DNA of 64,000 nucleotides from Hydractinia symbiolongicarpus (taxonomy: Eukaryota > Cnidaria > Hydrozoa > Anthoathecata > Hydractiniidae): contig NC_079875.1 in assembly GCF_029227915.1 (NCBI RefSeq), forward strand, positions 31,501,501 through 31,565,500, read 5' to 3'. The translations under genes and the position numbers were made by a program. Under the pieces are notes generated by a model. That model made no database searches. It saw only the letters and a program-made list of their open reading frames with translations, and was not told where the DNA came from. Within the stretch, counting starts at the first letter, position 1, and the number at the start of each line of letters is the position of its first letter. Below are positions 19,379 to 30,810 of this stretch, in pieces.

Positions 19379-19434
19379 GGGCTCAACCGGGATTTGAACC
19401 TAAAGCAAGAATCATGCCACTAGACCATTGAGCC
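19379..19434 (-). pseudogene. psi-tRNA-Pro
   Basis: Consensus 56-nt form, just past the 19.25-kb breakpoint. Confidence 0.87.
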
Positions 19435-19515
19435 TCTATGTCCCTTGCATTTTATTATATCCATAGAGACGAAGAAGACAGTCCCTATCTTTAACATTAG
19501 TTACACTTTAATAAT

Positions 19516-19587
19516 GGGCTCAACCGGGATTTGAACCCCGGACCTCTCGCACCCAAAGCGAGAATCATGCCACTAGACCATTGAGCC
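19516..19587 (-). tRNA. tRNA-Pro(UGG), T-stem mismatch
   Basis: C50G, copy of 6427. Confidence 0.78.
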
Positions 19588-19787
19588 TCCATGTCACAAG
19601 CAACATGTCACAATGTTCTATTAAGAATGGATTTGGAAAAATAGGGACTGTCTTCGTTGTCTCTAAGGATATAAAAAAAAGCCTCAGTACGCAATAATGA
19701 AGTCACAACCTGAAGCCAGATTTTCTTCTTACAATTACTTCACTCAAGAACTATTATTTTGTAACCAGGATTTAATACTGTTTTTTC

Positions 19788-19859
19788 TGACTCTGACTTG
19801 AATTGAACACGCAACCTTCTGATCTGAAGTCAGACGCGCTACCTTGGCGCCACAGAGTC
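19788..19859 (-). tRNA. tRNA-Trp-like with UCA anticodon
   Basis: Second copy with loop CTTCAGA (anticodon TCA). It keeps the normal acceptor GACTCTG, unlike 6699, but shares D loop CAAGGTA and the class A T-stem mismatch. Confidence 0.77.
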
Positions 19860-20139
19860 CGTAGCTATACAACTGCGTAAGACTGGGAGCCAGAGTAGTT
19901 TAAGTTATTACTACATGTGTACCTGACCCGAATCCAAAAGTCACGTTAGGGATGTTAGGCGCATGTGATAATACCTACAATAAGGAAGTACTCTTAACTT
20001 CAGGGCAAGACTTGCGATTCAGTCGAGTTTGGTTTGTTCTCTGCAGTAAATAGCATTAAGGATGTGCTATTTCGAGTGTCTTTGTAAAAAATGAAACAAG
20101 CGGAAATTGCACTGACAACATTAGTTACACTCCAACAAT

Positions 20140-20195
20140 GGGCTCAACCGGGATTTGAACCTAAAGCAAGAATCATGCCACTAGACCATTGAGCC
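20140..20195 (-). pseudogene. psi-tRNA-Pro fused to tRNA-Pro 5' flank
   Basis: Same fusion as 7051; this unit lacks a full-length tRNA-Pro. Confidence 0.87.
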
Positions 20196-20394
20196 TCCAT
20201 GTAACATGCATCATGTCACAATGTTCTATTAAGAATGGATTTGGAAAAATAGGGACTGTCTTCGTTGTCTCTAAGGATATAAAAAAAGCCTCAGTACGCA
20301 ATAATGAAGTCACAACCTGAAGCCAGATTTTCTTCTTACAATTACTTAACTCAAGAACCATTATTTTGTAACCATGTTTTAATACTGTTTTTTC

Positions 20395-20466
20395 TGACTC
20401 TGACTTGAATTGAACACGCAACCTTCTGATCTGGAGTCAGACGCGCTACCATTGCGCCACAGAGTC
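20395..20466 (-). tRNA. tRNA-Trp(CCA), class A
   Basis: Standard class A, left of a double unit. Confidence 0.85.
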
Positions 20467-20569
20467 CGTAGCCATTCACAACAGTCACAACCTGGAGCAA
20501 GATTTTCTTCTTACAATTACTTCACTCAAGAACCATTATTTTGTAACCATGTTTTAATACTGATTTTTC

Positions 20570-20641
20570 TGACTCTGACGTGAATTGAACACGCAACCTT
20601 CTGATCTGGAGTCAGACGCGCTACCATTGCGCCACAGAGTC
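20570..20641 (-). tRNA. tRNA-Trp(CCA), class B
   Basis: Consensus class B. Confidence 0.93.
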
Positions 20642-20921
20642 CGTAGCTATACAACTGCGTAAGACTGGGACCCAGAGTAGTTTAAGTTATTACTACATGT
20701 GTACCTGACCCGAATCCAAAAGCCACGTTAGGGATGTTAGGCGCATGTGATAACACCTACAATAAGGAAGTACTCTTAACTTCAGGGCAAGACTTGCGAT
20801 TCAGTCTAGTTTGGTTTGTTCTCTGCAGTAAATAGCATTAAGGATGTGCTATTTCGAGTGTCTTTATAAAAAATGAAACAAGCAGAAATTGCACTGACAA
20901 CATCAGTTACACTCCAACAAT

Positions 20922-20977
20922 GGGCTCAACCGGAATTTGAACCTAAAGCAAGAATCACGACACTAGACCATTGAGCC
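20922..20977 (-). pseudogene. psi-tRNA-Pro
   Basis: Two changes (cggaattt, cacgacac). Confidence 0.84.
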
Positions 20978-21057
20978 TCTATGTCCCGTGCATTTTATTA
21001 TATCCATAGAGACAAGAAGAGAGTCCGTATCTTTAACATTAGTTACACTTTAATAAT

Positions 21058-21129
21058 GGGCTCAACCGGGATTTGAACCCCGGACCTCTCGCACCCAAAG
21101 CGAGAATCATGCCACTAGACCATTGAGCC
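21058..21129 (-). tRNA. tRNA-Pro(UGG), T-stem mismatch
   Basis: C50G only. Confidence 0.78.
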
Positions 21130-21329
21130 TCCATGTCACAAGCAACATGTCACAATGTTCTATTAAGAATGGCTTTGGAAAAATAGGGACTGTCTTCGTT
21201 GTCTCTAAGGATATAAAAAAAAGCCTCAGTACGCAATAATGAAGTCACAACCTGGAGCAAGATTTTCTTCTTACAATTACTTCACTCAAGAACCATTATT
21301 TTGTAACCATGTTTTAATACTGTTTTTTC

Positions 21330-21400
21330 TGACTCTGACGTGAATTGAACACGCAACTTCCGATCTGGAGTCAGACGCGCTACCATTGCGCCACAGAGTC
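21330..21400 (-). tRNA. tRNA-Trp(CCA), 1-nt deletion
   Basis: 71 nt: one base is missing between the variable loop and anticodon stem, and a stem base is changed. Function is doubtful. Confidence 0.6.
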
Positions 21401-21680
21401 CGTAGCTATACAACTGCGTAAGACTGGGACCCAGAGTAGTTTAAGTTATTACTACGTGTGTACCTGACCCGAATCCAAAAGGCACGTTAGGGATGTTAGG
21501 CGCATGTGATAACACCTACAATAAGGAAGTACTCTTAACTTCAGGGCAAGACTTGCGATTCAGTCGAGTTTGGTTTGTTCTCTGCATTAAATAGCATTAA
21601 GGATGTGCTATTTCGAGTGTCTTTGTAAAAAATGAAACAAGCGGAAATTGCACTGACAACATTAGTTACACTCCAACAAT

Positions 21681-21736
21681 GGGCTCAACCGGGATTTGAA
21701 CCTAAAGCAAGAGTCATGCCACTAGACCATTGAGCC
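21681..21736 (-). pseudogene. psi-tRNA-Pro
   Basis: gagtcatg variant. Confidence 0.86.
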
Positions 21737-21817
21737 TCTATGGCCCTTGCATTTTATTACATCCATAGAGACGAAGAAGACAGTCCCTATCTTTAACATT
21801 AGTTACACTTTAATAAT

Positions 21818-21889
21818 GGGCTCAACCGGGTTTTGAACCCGGGACCTCTCGCACCCAAAGCGAGAATCATGCCACTAGACCATTGAGCC
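21818..21889 (-). tRNA. tRNA-Pro(UGG)
   Basis: T60 changed to A in the T loop. Stems intact. Confidence 0.88.
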
Positions 21890-22089
21890 TCCATGTCACA
21901 TGCAACATGTCACAATGTTCTATTACGAATGGCTTTGGAAAAATAGGGACTGTCTTCGTTGTCTCTAAGGATATAAAAAAAAGCCTCAGTACGCAATAAT
22001 GAAGTCACAACTTGGAGCAAGATTTTCTTCTTACAATTACTTCACTCAAGAACCATTATTTTGTAACCATGTTTTAATACTGTTTTTTC

Positions 22090-22161
22090 TGACTCTGACC
22101 TGAATTGAACACGCAACCTTCTGATCTGGAGTCAGACGCGCTACCATTGCGCCACAGAGTC
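22090..22161 (-). tRNA. tRNA-Trp(CCA), T-stem variant
   Basis: Reads acctgaatt: G51-G63 mismatch, neither class A nor B. Same at 25893. Confidence 0.78.
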
Positions 22162-22441
22162 CGTAGCTATACAACTGCGTAAGACTGGGACCCAGAGTAG
22201 TTTAAGTTATTACTACATGTGTACCTGACCCGAATCCAAAAGGCACGTTAGGGATGCTAGGCGAATGTGATAACACCTAAAATAAGGAAGTACTCTTAAC
22301 TTCAGGGCAAGACTTGCGATTCAGTCGAGTTTGGTTTGTTCTCTGCAGTAAAGAGCATTAAGGATGAGCTATTTCGAGTGTCTTTGTAAAAAATGAAACA
22401 AGCAGAAATTGCACTGACAACATTAGTTACACTCCAACAAT

Positions 22442-22497
22442 GGGCTCAACCGGTATTTGAACCTAAAGCAAGAATCATGCCACTAGACCATTGAGCC
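22442..22497 (-). pseudogene. psi-tRNA-Pro
   Basis: cggtattt variant. Confidence 0.86.
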
Positions 22498-22578
22498 TCT
22501 ATGTCCCGTGCATTTTATTATATCCATAGAGACGAAGAAGACAGTCCCTATCTTTAACATTAGTTACACTTTAATAAT

Positions 22579-22650
22579 GGGCTCAACCGGGATTTGAACC
22601 CAGGACCTCTCGCACCCAAAGCGAGAATCATGCCACTAGACCATTGAGCC
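22579..22650 (-). tRNA. tRNA-Pro(UGG)
   Basis: C50T leaves a G-U pair in the T stem. Confidence 0.88.
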
Positions 22651-22850
22651 TCCATGTCACATGCAACATGTCACAATGTTCTATTAAGAATGGCTTTACA
22701 AAAATAGGGACTGTCTTCGTTGTCTCTAAGGATATAAAAAAAAGCCTAAGTACGCAATAATGAAGTCACAACCTGGAGCAAGATTTTCTTCTTACAATTA
22801 CTTCACTCAAGAAACATTATTTTGTAACCATGTTTTAATACTGTTTTTTC

Positions 22851-22922
22851 TGACTCTGACGTGAATTGAACACGCAACCTTCTGATCTGGAGTCAGACGC
22901 GCTACCATTGCGCCACAGAGTC
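22851..22922 (-). tRNA. tRNA-Trp(CCA), class B
   Basis: Consensus class B. Confidence 0.93.
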
Positions 22923-23202
22923 CGTAGCTGTACAACTGCGTAAGACTGGGACCCAGAGTAGTTTAAGTTATTACTACATGTGTACCTGACCCGAATCCAA
23001 AAGGCACGTTAGTGATGTTAGGCGCATGTGATAACACCTACAAAAAGGAAGTACTCTTAACTTCAGGGCAAGACTTGCGATTCAGTCGAGTTTGGTTTGT
23101 TCTCTGCATTAAATAGCATTAAGGATGTGCTATTTCGAGTGTCTTTGTAAAAAATGAAACAAGCGGAAATTGCACTGACAACATTAGTTACACTCCAACA
23201 AT

Positions 23203-23258
23203 GGGCTCAACCGGGATTTAAACATAAAGCAAGAATCATGCCACTAGACCATTGAGCC
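23203..23258 (-). pseudogene. psi-tRNA-Pro, B box altered
   Basis: ggatttaaaca: the B box loses C56. Confidence 0.85.
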
Positions 23259-23339
23259 TCTATGTCCCTTGCATTTTATTACATCCATAGAGACGAAGAA
23301 GACAGTCCCTATCTTTAACATTAGTTACACTTTAATAAT

Positions 23340-23411
23340 GGGCTCAACCGGGATTAGAACCCGGGACCTCTCGCACCCAAAGCGAGAATCATGCCACTAG
23401 ACCATTGAGCC
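23340..23411 (-). tRNA. tRNA-Pro(UGG), T-loop variant
   Basis: A57 changed to T within the B box. Confidence 0.8.
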
Positions 23412-23610
23412 TCCATGTCACATGCAACATGTCACAATGTTCTATTAGGAATGGCTTTGGAAAAATAGGGACTGTCTTCGTTTTCTCTAAGGATATAAAA
23501 AAAGCCTCAGTACGCAATAATGAAGTCACAACCTGGAGCAAGATTTTGTTCTTACAATTACTTCACTCAAGAACCAATATTTTGTAACCATGTTTTAATA
23601 CTGTTTTTTC

Positions 23611-23682
23611 TGACTCTGACGTGAATTGAACACGCAACCTTCTGATCTGGAGTCAGACGCGCTACCATTGCGCCACAGAGTC
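23611..23682 (-). tRNA. tRNA-Trp(CCA), class B
   Basis: Consensus class B. Confidence 0.93.
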
Positions 23683-23962
23683 CGTAGCTATACAACTGCG
23701 TAAGACTGGGACCCAGAGTAGTTTAAGTTATTACTACGTGTGTACCTGACCCGAATCCAAAAGGCACGTTAGGGATGTTAGGCGCATGTGATAACACCTA
23801 CAATAAGGAAGTACTCTTAACTTCAGGGCAAGACTTGCGATTCAGTCGAGTTTGGTTTGTTCTCTGCATTAAACAGCATTAAGGATGTGCTATTTCGAGT
23901 GTCTTTGTAAAAAATGAAACAAGCGGAAATTGCACTGACAACATTAGTTACACTCCAACAAT

Positions 23963-24018
23963 GGGCTCAACCGGGATTTGAACCTAAAGCAAGAGTCATG
24001 CCACTAGACCATTGAGCC
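23963..24018 (-). pseudogene. psi-tRNA-Pro
   Basis: gagtcatg variant. Confidence 0.86.
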
Positions 24019-24099
24019 TCTATGGCCCTTGCATTTTATTACATCCATAGAGACGAAGAAGACAGTCCCTATCTTTAACATTAGTTACACTTTAATAAT

Positions 24100-24171
24100 G
24101 GGCTCAACCGGGTTTTGAACCCGGGACCTCTCGCACCCAAAGCGAGAATCATGCCACTAGACCATTGAGCC
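24100..24171 (-). tRNA. tRNA-Pro(UGG)
   Basis: T60A T-loop change only. Confidence 0.88.
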
Positions 24172-24371
24172 TCCATGTCACATGCAACATGTCACAATGT
24201 TCTATTAAGAATGGCTTTACAAAAATAGGGACTGTCTTCGTTGTCTCTAAGGATATAAAAAAAAGCCTAAGTACGCAATAATGAAGTCACAACCTGGAGC
24301 AAGATTTTCTTCTTACAATTACTTCACTCAAGAAACATTATTTTGTAACCATGTTTTAATACTGTTTTTTC

Positions 24372-24443
24372 TGACTCTGACGTGAATTGAACACGCAACC
24401 TTCTGATCTGGAGTCAGACGCGCTACCATTGCGCCACAGAGTC
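24372..24443 (-). tRNA. tRNA-Trp(CCA), class B
   Basis: Consensus class B, copy of 22851. Confidence 0.93.
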
Positions 24444-24723
24444 CGTAGCTGTACAACTGCGTAAGACTGGGACCCAGAGTAGTTTAAGTTATTACTACAT
24501 GTGTACCTGACCCGAATCCAAAAGGCACGTTAGTGATGTTAGGCGCATGTGATAACACCTACAAAAAGGAAGTACTCTTAACTTCAGGGCAAGACTTGCG
24601 ATTCAGTCGAGTTTGGTTTGTTCTCTGCATTAAATAGCATTAAGGATGTGCTATTTCGAGTGTCTTTGTAAAAAATGAAACAAGCGGAAATTGCACTGAC
24701 AACATTAGTTACACTCCAACAAT

Positions 24724-24779
24724 GGGCTCAACCGGGATTTAAACATAAAGCAAGAATCATGCCACTAGACCATTGAGCC
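24724..24779 (-). pseudogene. psi-tRNA-Pro, B box altered
   Basis: Copy of 23203. Confidence 0.85.
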
Positions 24780-24860
24780 TCTATGTCCCTTGCATTTTAT
24801 TACATCCATAGAGACGAAGAAGACAGTCCCTATCTTTAACATTAGTTACACTTTAATAAT

Positions 24861-24932
24861 GGGCTCAACCGGGATTAGAACCCGGGACCTCTCGCACCCA
24901 AAGCGAGAATCATGCCACTAGACCATTGAGCC
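24861..24932 (-). tRNA. tRNA-Pro(UGG), T-loop variant
   Basis: A57T, copy of 23340. Confidence 0.8.
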
Positions 24933-25131
24933 TCCATGTCACATGCAACATGTCACAATGTTCTATTAGGAATGGCTTTGGAAAAATAGGGACTGTCTTC
25001 GTTTTCTCTAAGGATATAAAAAAAGCCTCAGTACGCAATAATGAAGTCACAACCTGGAGCAAGATTTTGTTCTTACAATTACTTCACTCAAGAACCAATA
25101 TTTTGTAACCATGTTTTAATACTGTTTTTTC

Positions 25132-25203
25132 TGACTCTGACGTGAATTGAACACGCAACCTTCTGATCTGGAGTCAGACGCGCTACCATTGCGCCACAGA
25201 GTC
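25132..25203 (-). tRNA. tRNA-Trp(CCA), class B
   Basis: Consensus class B, copy of 23611. Confidence 0.93.
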
Positions 25204-25483
25204 CGTAGCTATACAACTGCGTAAGACTGGGACCCAGAGTAGTTTAAGTTATTACTACGTGTGTACCTGACCCGAATCCAAAAGGCACGTTAGGGATGTT
25301 AGGCGCATGTGATAACACCTACAATAAGGAAGTACTCTTAACTTCAGGGCAAGACTTGCGATTCAGTCGAGTTTGGTTTGTTCTCTGCATTAAACAGCAT
25401 TAAGGATGTGCTATTTCGAGTGTCTTTGTAAAAAATGAAACAAGCGGAAATTGCACTGACAACATTAGTTACACTCCAACAAT

Positions 25484-25539
25484 GGGCTCAACCGGGATTT
25501 GAACCTAAAGCAAGAGTCATGCCACTAGACCATTGAGCC
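25484..25539 (-). pseudogene. psi-tRNA-Pro
   Basis: gagtcatg variant, copy of 23963. Confidence 0.86.
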
Positions 25540-25620
25540 TCTATGGCCCTTGCATTTTATTACATCCATAGAGACGAAGAAGACAGTCCCTATCTTTAAC
25601 ATTAGTTACACTTTAATAAT

Positions 25621-25692
25621 GGGCTCAACCGGGTTTTGAACCCGGGACCTCTCGCACCCAAAGCGAGAATCATGCCACTAGACCATTGAGCC
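25621..25692 (-). tRNA. tRNA-Pro(UGG)
   Basis: T60A T-loop change only. Confidence 0.88.
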
Positions 25693-25892
25693 TCCATGTC
25701 ACATGCAACATGTCACAATGTTCTATTAGGAATGGCTTTGGAAAAATAGGGACTGTCTTCGTTGTCTCTAAGGATATAAAAAAAAGCCTCAGTACGCAAT
25801 AATGAAGTCACAACTTGGAGCAAGATTTTCTTCTTACAATTACTTCACTCAAGAACCATTATTTTGTAACCATGTTTTAATACTGTTTTTTC

Positions 25893-25964
25893 TGACTCTG
25901 ACCTGAATTGAACACGCAACCTTCTGATCTGGAGTCAGACGCGCTACCATTGCGCCACAGAGTC
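25893..25964 (-). tRNA. tRNA-Trp(CCA), T-stem variant
   Basis: G51-G63 mismatch as in 22090. Confidence 0.78.
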
Positions 25965-26244
25965 CGTAGCTATACAACTGCGTAAGAATGGGACCCAGAG
26001 TAGTTTAAGTTATTACTACATGTGTACCTGACCCGAATCCAAAAGGCACGTTAGGGATGTTAGGCGCATGTGATAACACTTACAATAAGGAAGTACTCTT
26101 AACTTCAGGGCAAGACTTGCGATTCAGTCGAGTTTGGTTTGTTCTTTGCAGTAAATAGCATTAAGGATGTGCTATTTCGAGTGTCTTTGTAAAAAATGAA
26201 ACAAGCGGAAATTGCACTGACAACATTAGTTACACTCCAACAAT

Positions 26245-26300
26245 GGGCTCAACCGGGATTTGAACCTAAAGCAAGAATCATGCCACTAGACCATTGAGCC
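26245..26300 (-). pseudogene. psi-tRNA-Pro
   Basis: Consensus 56-nt form. Confidence 0.87.
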
Positions 26301-26381
26301 TCTATGTCCCGTGCATTTTATTATATCCATAGAGACGAAGAAGACAATCCCTATTTTTAACATCATTTACACTTTAATAAG

Positions 26382-26453
26382 GGTCTCCACCGGGATTTGA
26401 ACCCGGGACCTCTCGCACCCAAAGCGAGAATCATGCCACTAGACCATTGAGCC
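26382..26453 (-). tRNA. tRNA-Pro(UGG), acceptor damaged
   Basis: Acceptor 3' strand altered at two positions (ggtctccac on plus), leaving mismatches. The body is intact. Confidence 0.6.
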
Positions 26454-26652
26454 TCCATGTCACATGCAACATATCACAATGTTTTATTAAGAATGGATTT
26501 GGAAAAATAGGGACTGTCTTCGTTGTCTCTAAGGATATAAAAAAAGCCTCAGTACGCAATAATGAAGTCACAACCTGAAGCAAGATTTTCTTCTTACAAT
26601 TACTTAACTCGAGAACTATTATTTTGTAACCATGTTTTAATACTGTTTTTTC

Positions 26653-26724
26653 TGACTCTGACTTAAATTGAACACGCAACCTTCTGATCTGGAGTCAGAC
26701 GCGCTACCATTGCGCCACAGAGTC
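26653..26724 (-). tRNA. tRNA-Trp(CCA), class A variant
   Basis: acttaaatt: C61 is also changed, so two T-stem pairs are broken. Confidence 0.62.
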
Positions 26725-27004
26725 CGGAGCTACACAACTGCGTAAGACTGGGACCCAGAGTAGTTTAAGTTATTACTACATGTGTACCTGACCCGAATCC
26801 AAAAGGCACGTTAGGGATGCTAGGCGAATGTGATAACACCTAAAATAAGGAAGTACTCTTAACTTCAGGGCAAGACTTGCGATTCAGTCGAGTTTGGTTT
26901 GTTCTCTGCAGTAAAGAGCATTAAGGATGAGCTATTTCGAGTGTCTTTGTAAAAAATGAAACAAGCAGAAATTGCACTGACAACATTAGTTACACTCCAA
27001 CAAT

Positions 27005-27060
27005 GGGCTCAACCGGGATTTGAACCTAAAGCAAGAATCATGCCACTAGACCATTGAGCC
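27005..27060 (-). pseudogene. psi-tRNA-Pro
   Basis: Consensus 56-nt form. Confidence 0.87.
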
Positions 27061-27141
27061 TCTATGTCCCGTGCATTTTATTATATCCATAGAGACGAAG
27101 AAGACAGTCCCTATCTTTAACATTAGTTACACTTTAATAAT

Positions 27142-27213
27142 GGGCTCAACCGGGATTTGAACCCAGGACCTCTCGCACCCAAAGCGAGAATCATGCCACT
27201 AGACCATTGAGCC
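27142..27213 (-). tRNA. tRNA-Pro(UGG)
   Basis: C50T wobble only. Confidence 0.88.
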
Positions 27214-27413
27214 TCCATGTCACATGCAACATGTCACAATGTTCTATTAAGAATGGCGTTGGAAAAATAGGGACTGTCTTCGTTGTCTCTAAGGATATAA
27301 AAAAAAGCCTAAGTACGCAATAATGAAGTCACAACCTGGAGCAAGATTTTCTTCTTACAATTACTTCACTCAAGAACCATTATTTTGTAACCATGTTTTA
27401 ATACTGTTTTTTC

Positions 27414-27485
27414 TGACTCTGACGTGAATTGAACACGCAACCTTTTGATCTGGAGTCAGACGCGCTACCATTGCGCCACAGAGTC
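27414..27485 (-). tRNA. tRNA-Trp(CCA), class B variant
   Basis: G42 changed to A breaks an anticodon-stem pair. Confidence 0.75.
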
Positions 27486-27765
27486 CGTAGCTATACAACT
27501 GCGTAAGACTGGGACCCAGAGTAGTTTAAGTTATTACTACATGTGTACCTGACCCGAATCCAAAAGGCACGTTAGGGATGTTAGGCGCATGTGATAACAC
27601 CTACAATAAGGAAGTACTCTTAACTTCAGGGCAAGACTTGCGATTCAGTCGAGTTTGGTTTGTTCTCTGCAGTGAATAGCATTAAGGATGTGCTATTTCG
27701 AGTGTCTTTGTAAAAAATGAAACAAGCGGAAATTGCACTGACAACATTAGTTACACTCCAACAAT

Positions 27766-27821
27766 GGGCTCAACCGGGATTTGAACCTAAAGCAAGAATC
27801 ATGCAGCTAGACCATTGAGCT
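27766..27821 (-). pseudogene. psi-tRNA-Pro
   Basis: atgcagctag change and last base t. Confidence 0.85.
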
Positions 27822-27902
27822 TCTATGTTCCGTGCATTTTATTATATCCATAGAGACGAAGAAGACAGTTCCTATCTTTAACATTAGTTACACTTTAATA
27901 AT

Positions 27903-27974
27903 GGGCTCAACCGGGATTTGAACCCGGGACCTCTCGAACCCAAAGCGAGAATCATGCCACTAGACCATTGAGCC
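27903..27974 (-). tRNA. tRNA-Pro(UGG), anticodon-stem mismatch
   Basis: G39 changed to T. Confidence 0.74.
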
Positions 27975-28175
27975 TCCATGTCACATGCAACATGTCACAA
28001 TGTTCTATTAGGAATGGCTTTGGAAAAATAGAGACTGTCTTCGTTGTCTCTAAGGATATAAAAAAAAAGCCTCAGTACGCAATAATGAAGTCACAACCTG
28101 GAGCAAGATTTTCTTCTTACAATTACTTCACTCAAGAACCATTATTTTGTAACCATGTTTTAATACTGTTTTTTC

Positions 28176-28247
28176 TGACTCTGACGTGAATTGAACACGC
28201 AACCTTCTGATCTGGAGTCAGACGCGCTAGCATTGCACCACAGAGTC
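28176..28247 (-). tRNA. tRNA-Trp(CCA), class B, G19C variant
   Basis: D loop AATGCTA (G19 to C, losing the G19-C56 contact) and C11T wobble. Founder or copy of a subfamily at 30459, 31980, 32743, 36538 and 37301. Confidence 0.68.
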
Positions 28248-28527
28248 CGTAGCTATACAACTGCGTAAGACTGTGACCCAGAGTAGTTTAAGTTATTACT
28301 ACATGTGTACCTGACCCGAATCCAAAAGGCACGTTAGGGATGTTAGGCGCATGTGATAACGCCTACAATAAGGAAGTACTCTTAACTTCAGGGCAAGACT
28401 AGCGATTAAGTCGAGTTTGGTTTGTTCTCTGCAGTAAATGGCATTAAGGATGTGCTATTTCGAGTGTCTTTGTAAAAAATGAAACAAGCGGAAATTGCAC
28501 TGACAACATTAGTTACACTCCAACAAT

Positions 28528-28583
28528 GGGCTCAACCGGGATTTGAACCTAAAGCAAGAATCATGCCACTAGACCATTGAGCC
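28528..28583 (-). pseudogene. psi-tRNA-Pro
   Basis: Consensus 56-nt form. Confidence 0.87.
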
Positions 28584-28664
28584 TCTATGTCCCGTGCATT
28601 TTATTATATCCATAGAGACGAAGAAGACAATCCCTATTTTTAACATCAGTTACACTTTAATAAG

Positions 28665-28736
28665 GGTCTCAACCGGGATTTGAACCCGGGACCTCTCGCA
28701 CCCAAAGCGAGAATCATGCCACTAGACCATTGAGCC
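28665..28736 (-). tRNA. tRNA-Pro(UGG), acceptor mismatch
   Basis: One acceptor base changed (ggtctcaa on plus); related to 26382 but less damaged. Confidence 0.7.
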
Positions 28737-28935
28737 TCCATGTCACATGCAACATATCACAATGTTCTATTAAGAATGGATTTGGAAAAATAGGGACTGT
28801 CTTCGTTGTCTCTAAGGATATAAAAAAAGCCTCAGTACGCAATAATGAAGTCACAACCTGAAGCAAGATTTTCTTCTTACAATTACTTAACTCGAGAACT
28901 ATTATTTTGTAACCATGTTTTAATACTGTTGTTTC

Positions 28936-29007
28936 TGACTCTGACTTAAATTGAACACGCAACCTTCTGATCTGGAGTCAGACGCGCTACCATTGCACCA
29001 CAGAGTC
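28936..29007 (-). tRNA. tRNA-Trp(CCA), class A variant
   Basis: acttaaatt T-stem lesion as in 26653, plus C11T wobble. Confidence 0.62.
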
Positions 29008-29287
29008 CGTAGCTATACAACTGCGTAAGACTGGGACCCAGAGTAGTTTAAGTTATTACTACATGTGTACCTGACCCGAATCCAAAAGGCACGTTAGGGA
29101 TGCTAGGCGAATGTGATAACACCTAAAATAAGGAAGTACTCTTAACTTCAGGGCAAGACTTGCGATTCAGTCGAGTTTGGTTTGTTCTCTGCAGTAAAGA
29201 GCATTAAGGATGAGCTATTTCGAGTGTCTTTGTAAAAAATGAAACAAGCAGAAATTGCACTGACAACATTAGTTACACTCCAACAAT

Positions 29288-29343
29288 GGGCTCAACCGGG
29301 ATTTGAACCTAAAGCAAGAATCATGCCACTAGACCATTGAGCC
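29288..29343 (-). pseudogene. psi-tRNA-Pro
   Basis: Consensus 56-nt form. Confidence 0.87.
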
Positions 29344-29424
29344 TCTATGTCCCGTGCATTTTATTATATCCATAGAGACGAAGAAGACAGTCCCTATCTT
29401 TAACATTAGTTACACTTTAATAAT

Positions 29425-29496
29425 GGGCTCAACCGGGATTTGAACCCAGGACCTCTCGCACCCAAAGCGAGAATCATGCCACTAGACCATTGAGCC
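29425..29496 (-). tRNA. tRNA-Pro(UGG)
   Basis: C50T wobble only. Confidence 0.88.
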
Positions 29497-29696
29497 TCCA
29501 TGTCACATGCAACATGTCACAATGTTCTATTAAGAATGGCTTTGGAAAAATAGGGACTGTCTTCGTTGTCTCTAAGGATATAAAAAAAAGCCTAAGTACG
29601 CAATAATGAAGTCACAACCTGGAGCAAGATTTTCTTCTTACAATTACTTCACTCAAGAACCATTATTTTGTAACCATGTTTTAATACTGTTTTTTC

Positions 29697-29768
29697 TGAC
29701 TCTGACGTGAATTGAACACGCAACCTTTTGATCTGGAGTCAGACGCGCTACCATTGCGCCACAGAGTC
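29697..29768 (-). tRNA. tRNA-Trp(CCA), class B variant
   Basis: G42A, copy of 27414. Confidence 0.75.
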
Positions 29769-30048
29769 CGTAGCTATACAACTGCGTAAGACTGGGACCC
29801 AGAGTAGTTTAAGTTATTACTACATGTGTACCTGACCCGAATCCAAAAGGCACGTTAGGGATGTTAGGCGCATGTGATAACACCTACAATAAGGAAGTAC
29901 TCTTAACTTCAGGGCAAGACTTGCGATTCAGTCGAGTTTGGTTTGTTCTCTGCAGTGAATAGCATTAAGGATGTGCTATTTCGAGTGTCTTTGTAAAAAA
30001 TGAAACAAGCGGAAATTGCACTGACAACATTAGTTACACTCCAACAAT

Positions 30049-30104
30049 GGGCTTAACCGGGATTTGAACCTAAAGCAAGAATCATGCAACTAGACCATTG
30101 AGCT
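30049..30104 (-). pseudogene. psi-tRNA-Pro
   Basis: gcttaacc and gcaactag changes, last base t. Confidence 0.85.
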
Positions 30105-30185
30105 TCTATGTTCCGTGCATTTTATTATATCCATAGAGACGAAGAAGACAGTTCCTATCTTTAACATTAGTTACACTTTAATAAT

Positions 30186-30257
30186 GGGCTCAACCGGGAT
30201 TTGAACCCGGGACCTCTCGCACCCAAAGCGAGAATCATGCCACTAGACCATTGAGCC
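30186..30257 (-). tRNA. tRNA-Pro(UGG)
   Basis: Consensus. Confidence 0.94.
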
Positions 30258-30458
30258 TCCAAGTCACATGCAACATGTCACAATGTTCTATTAGGAATGG
30301 CTTTGGAAAAATAGAGACTGTCTTCGTTGTCTCTAAGGATATAAAAAAAAAGCCTCAGTACGCAATAATGAAGTCACAACCTGGAGCAAGATTTTCTTCT
30401 TACAATTACTTCACTCAAGAACCATTATTTTGTAACCATGTTTTAATACTGTTTTTTC

Positions 30459-30530
30459 TGACTCTGACGTGAATTGAACACGCAACCTTCTGATCTGGAG
30501 TCAGACGCGCTAGCATTGCACCACAGAGTC
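30459..30530 (-). tRNA. tRNA-Trp(CCA), class B, G19C variant
   Basis: Copy of 28176. Confidence 0.68.
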
Positions 30531-30810
30531 CGTAGCTATACAACTGCGTAAGACTGTGACCCAGAGTAGTTTAAGTTATTACTACATGTGTACCTGACCC
30601 GAATCCAAAAGGCACGTTAGGGATGTTAGGCGCATGTGATAACGCCTACAATAAGGAAGTACTCTTAACTTCAGGGCAAGACTAGCGATTAAGTCGAGTT
30701 TGGTTTGTTCTCTGCAGTAAATGGCATTAAGGATGTGCTATTTCGAGTGTCTTTGTAAAAAATGAAACAAGCGGAAATTGCACTGACAACATTAGTTACA
30801 CTCCAACAAT

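Larger units (their letters stand above)
22670..25620. repeat. duplication of a two-unit block (1521 bp)
   Basis: The tRNA and psi-Pro genes from 22851 to 24100 recur exactly 1521 bp later (24372 to 25621), with the ggattagaac tRNA-Pro variant at 23340 and 24861 and the ggatttaaaca psi-Pro variant at 23203 and 24724. Confidence 0.87.
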
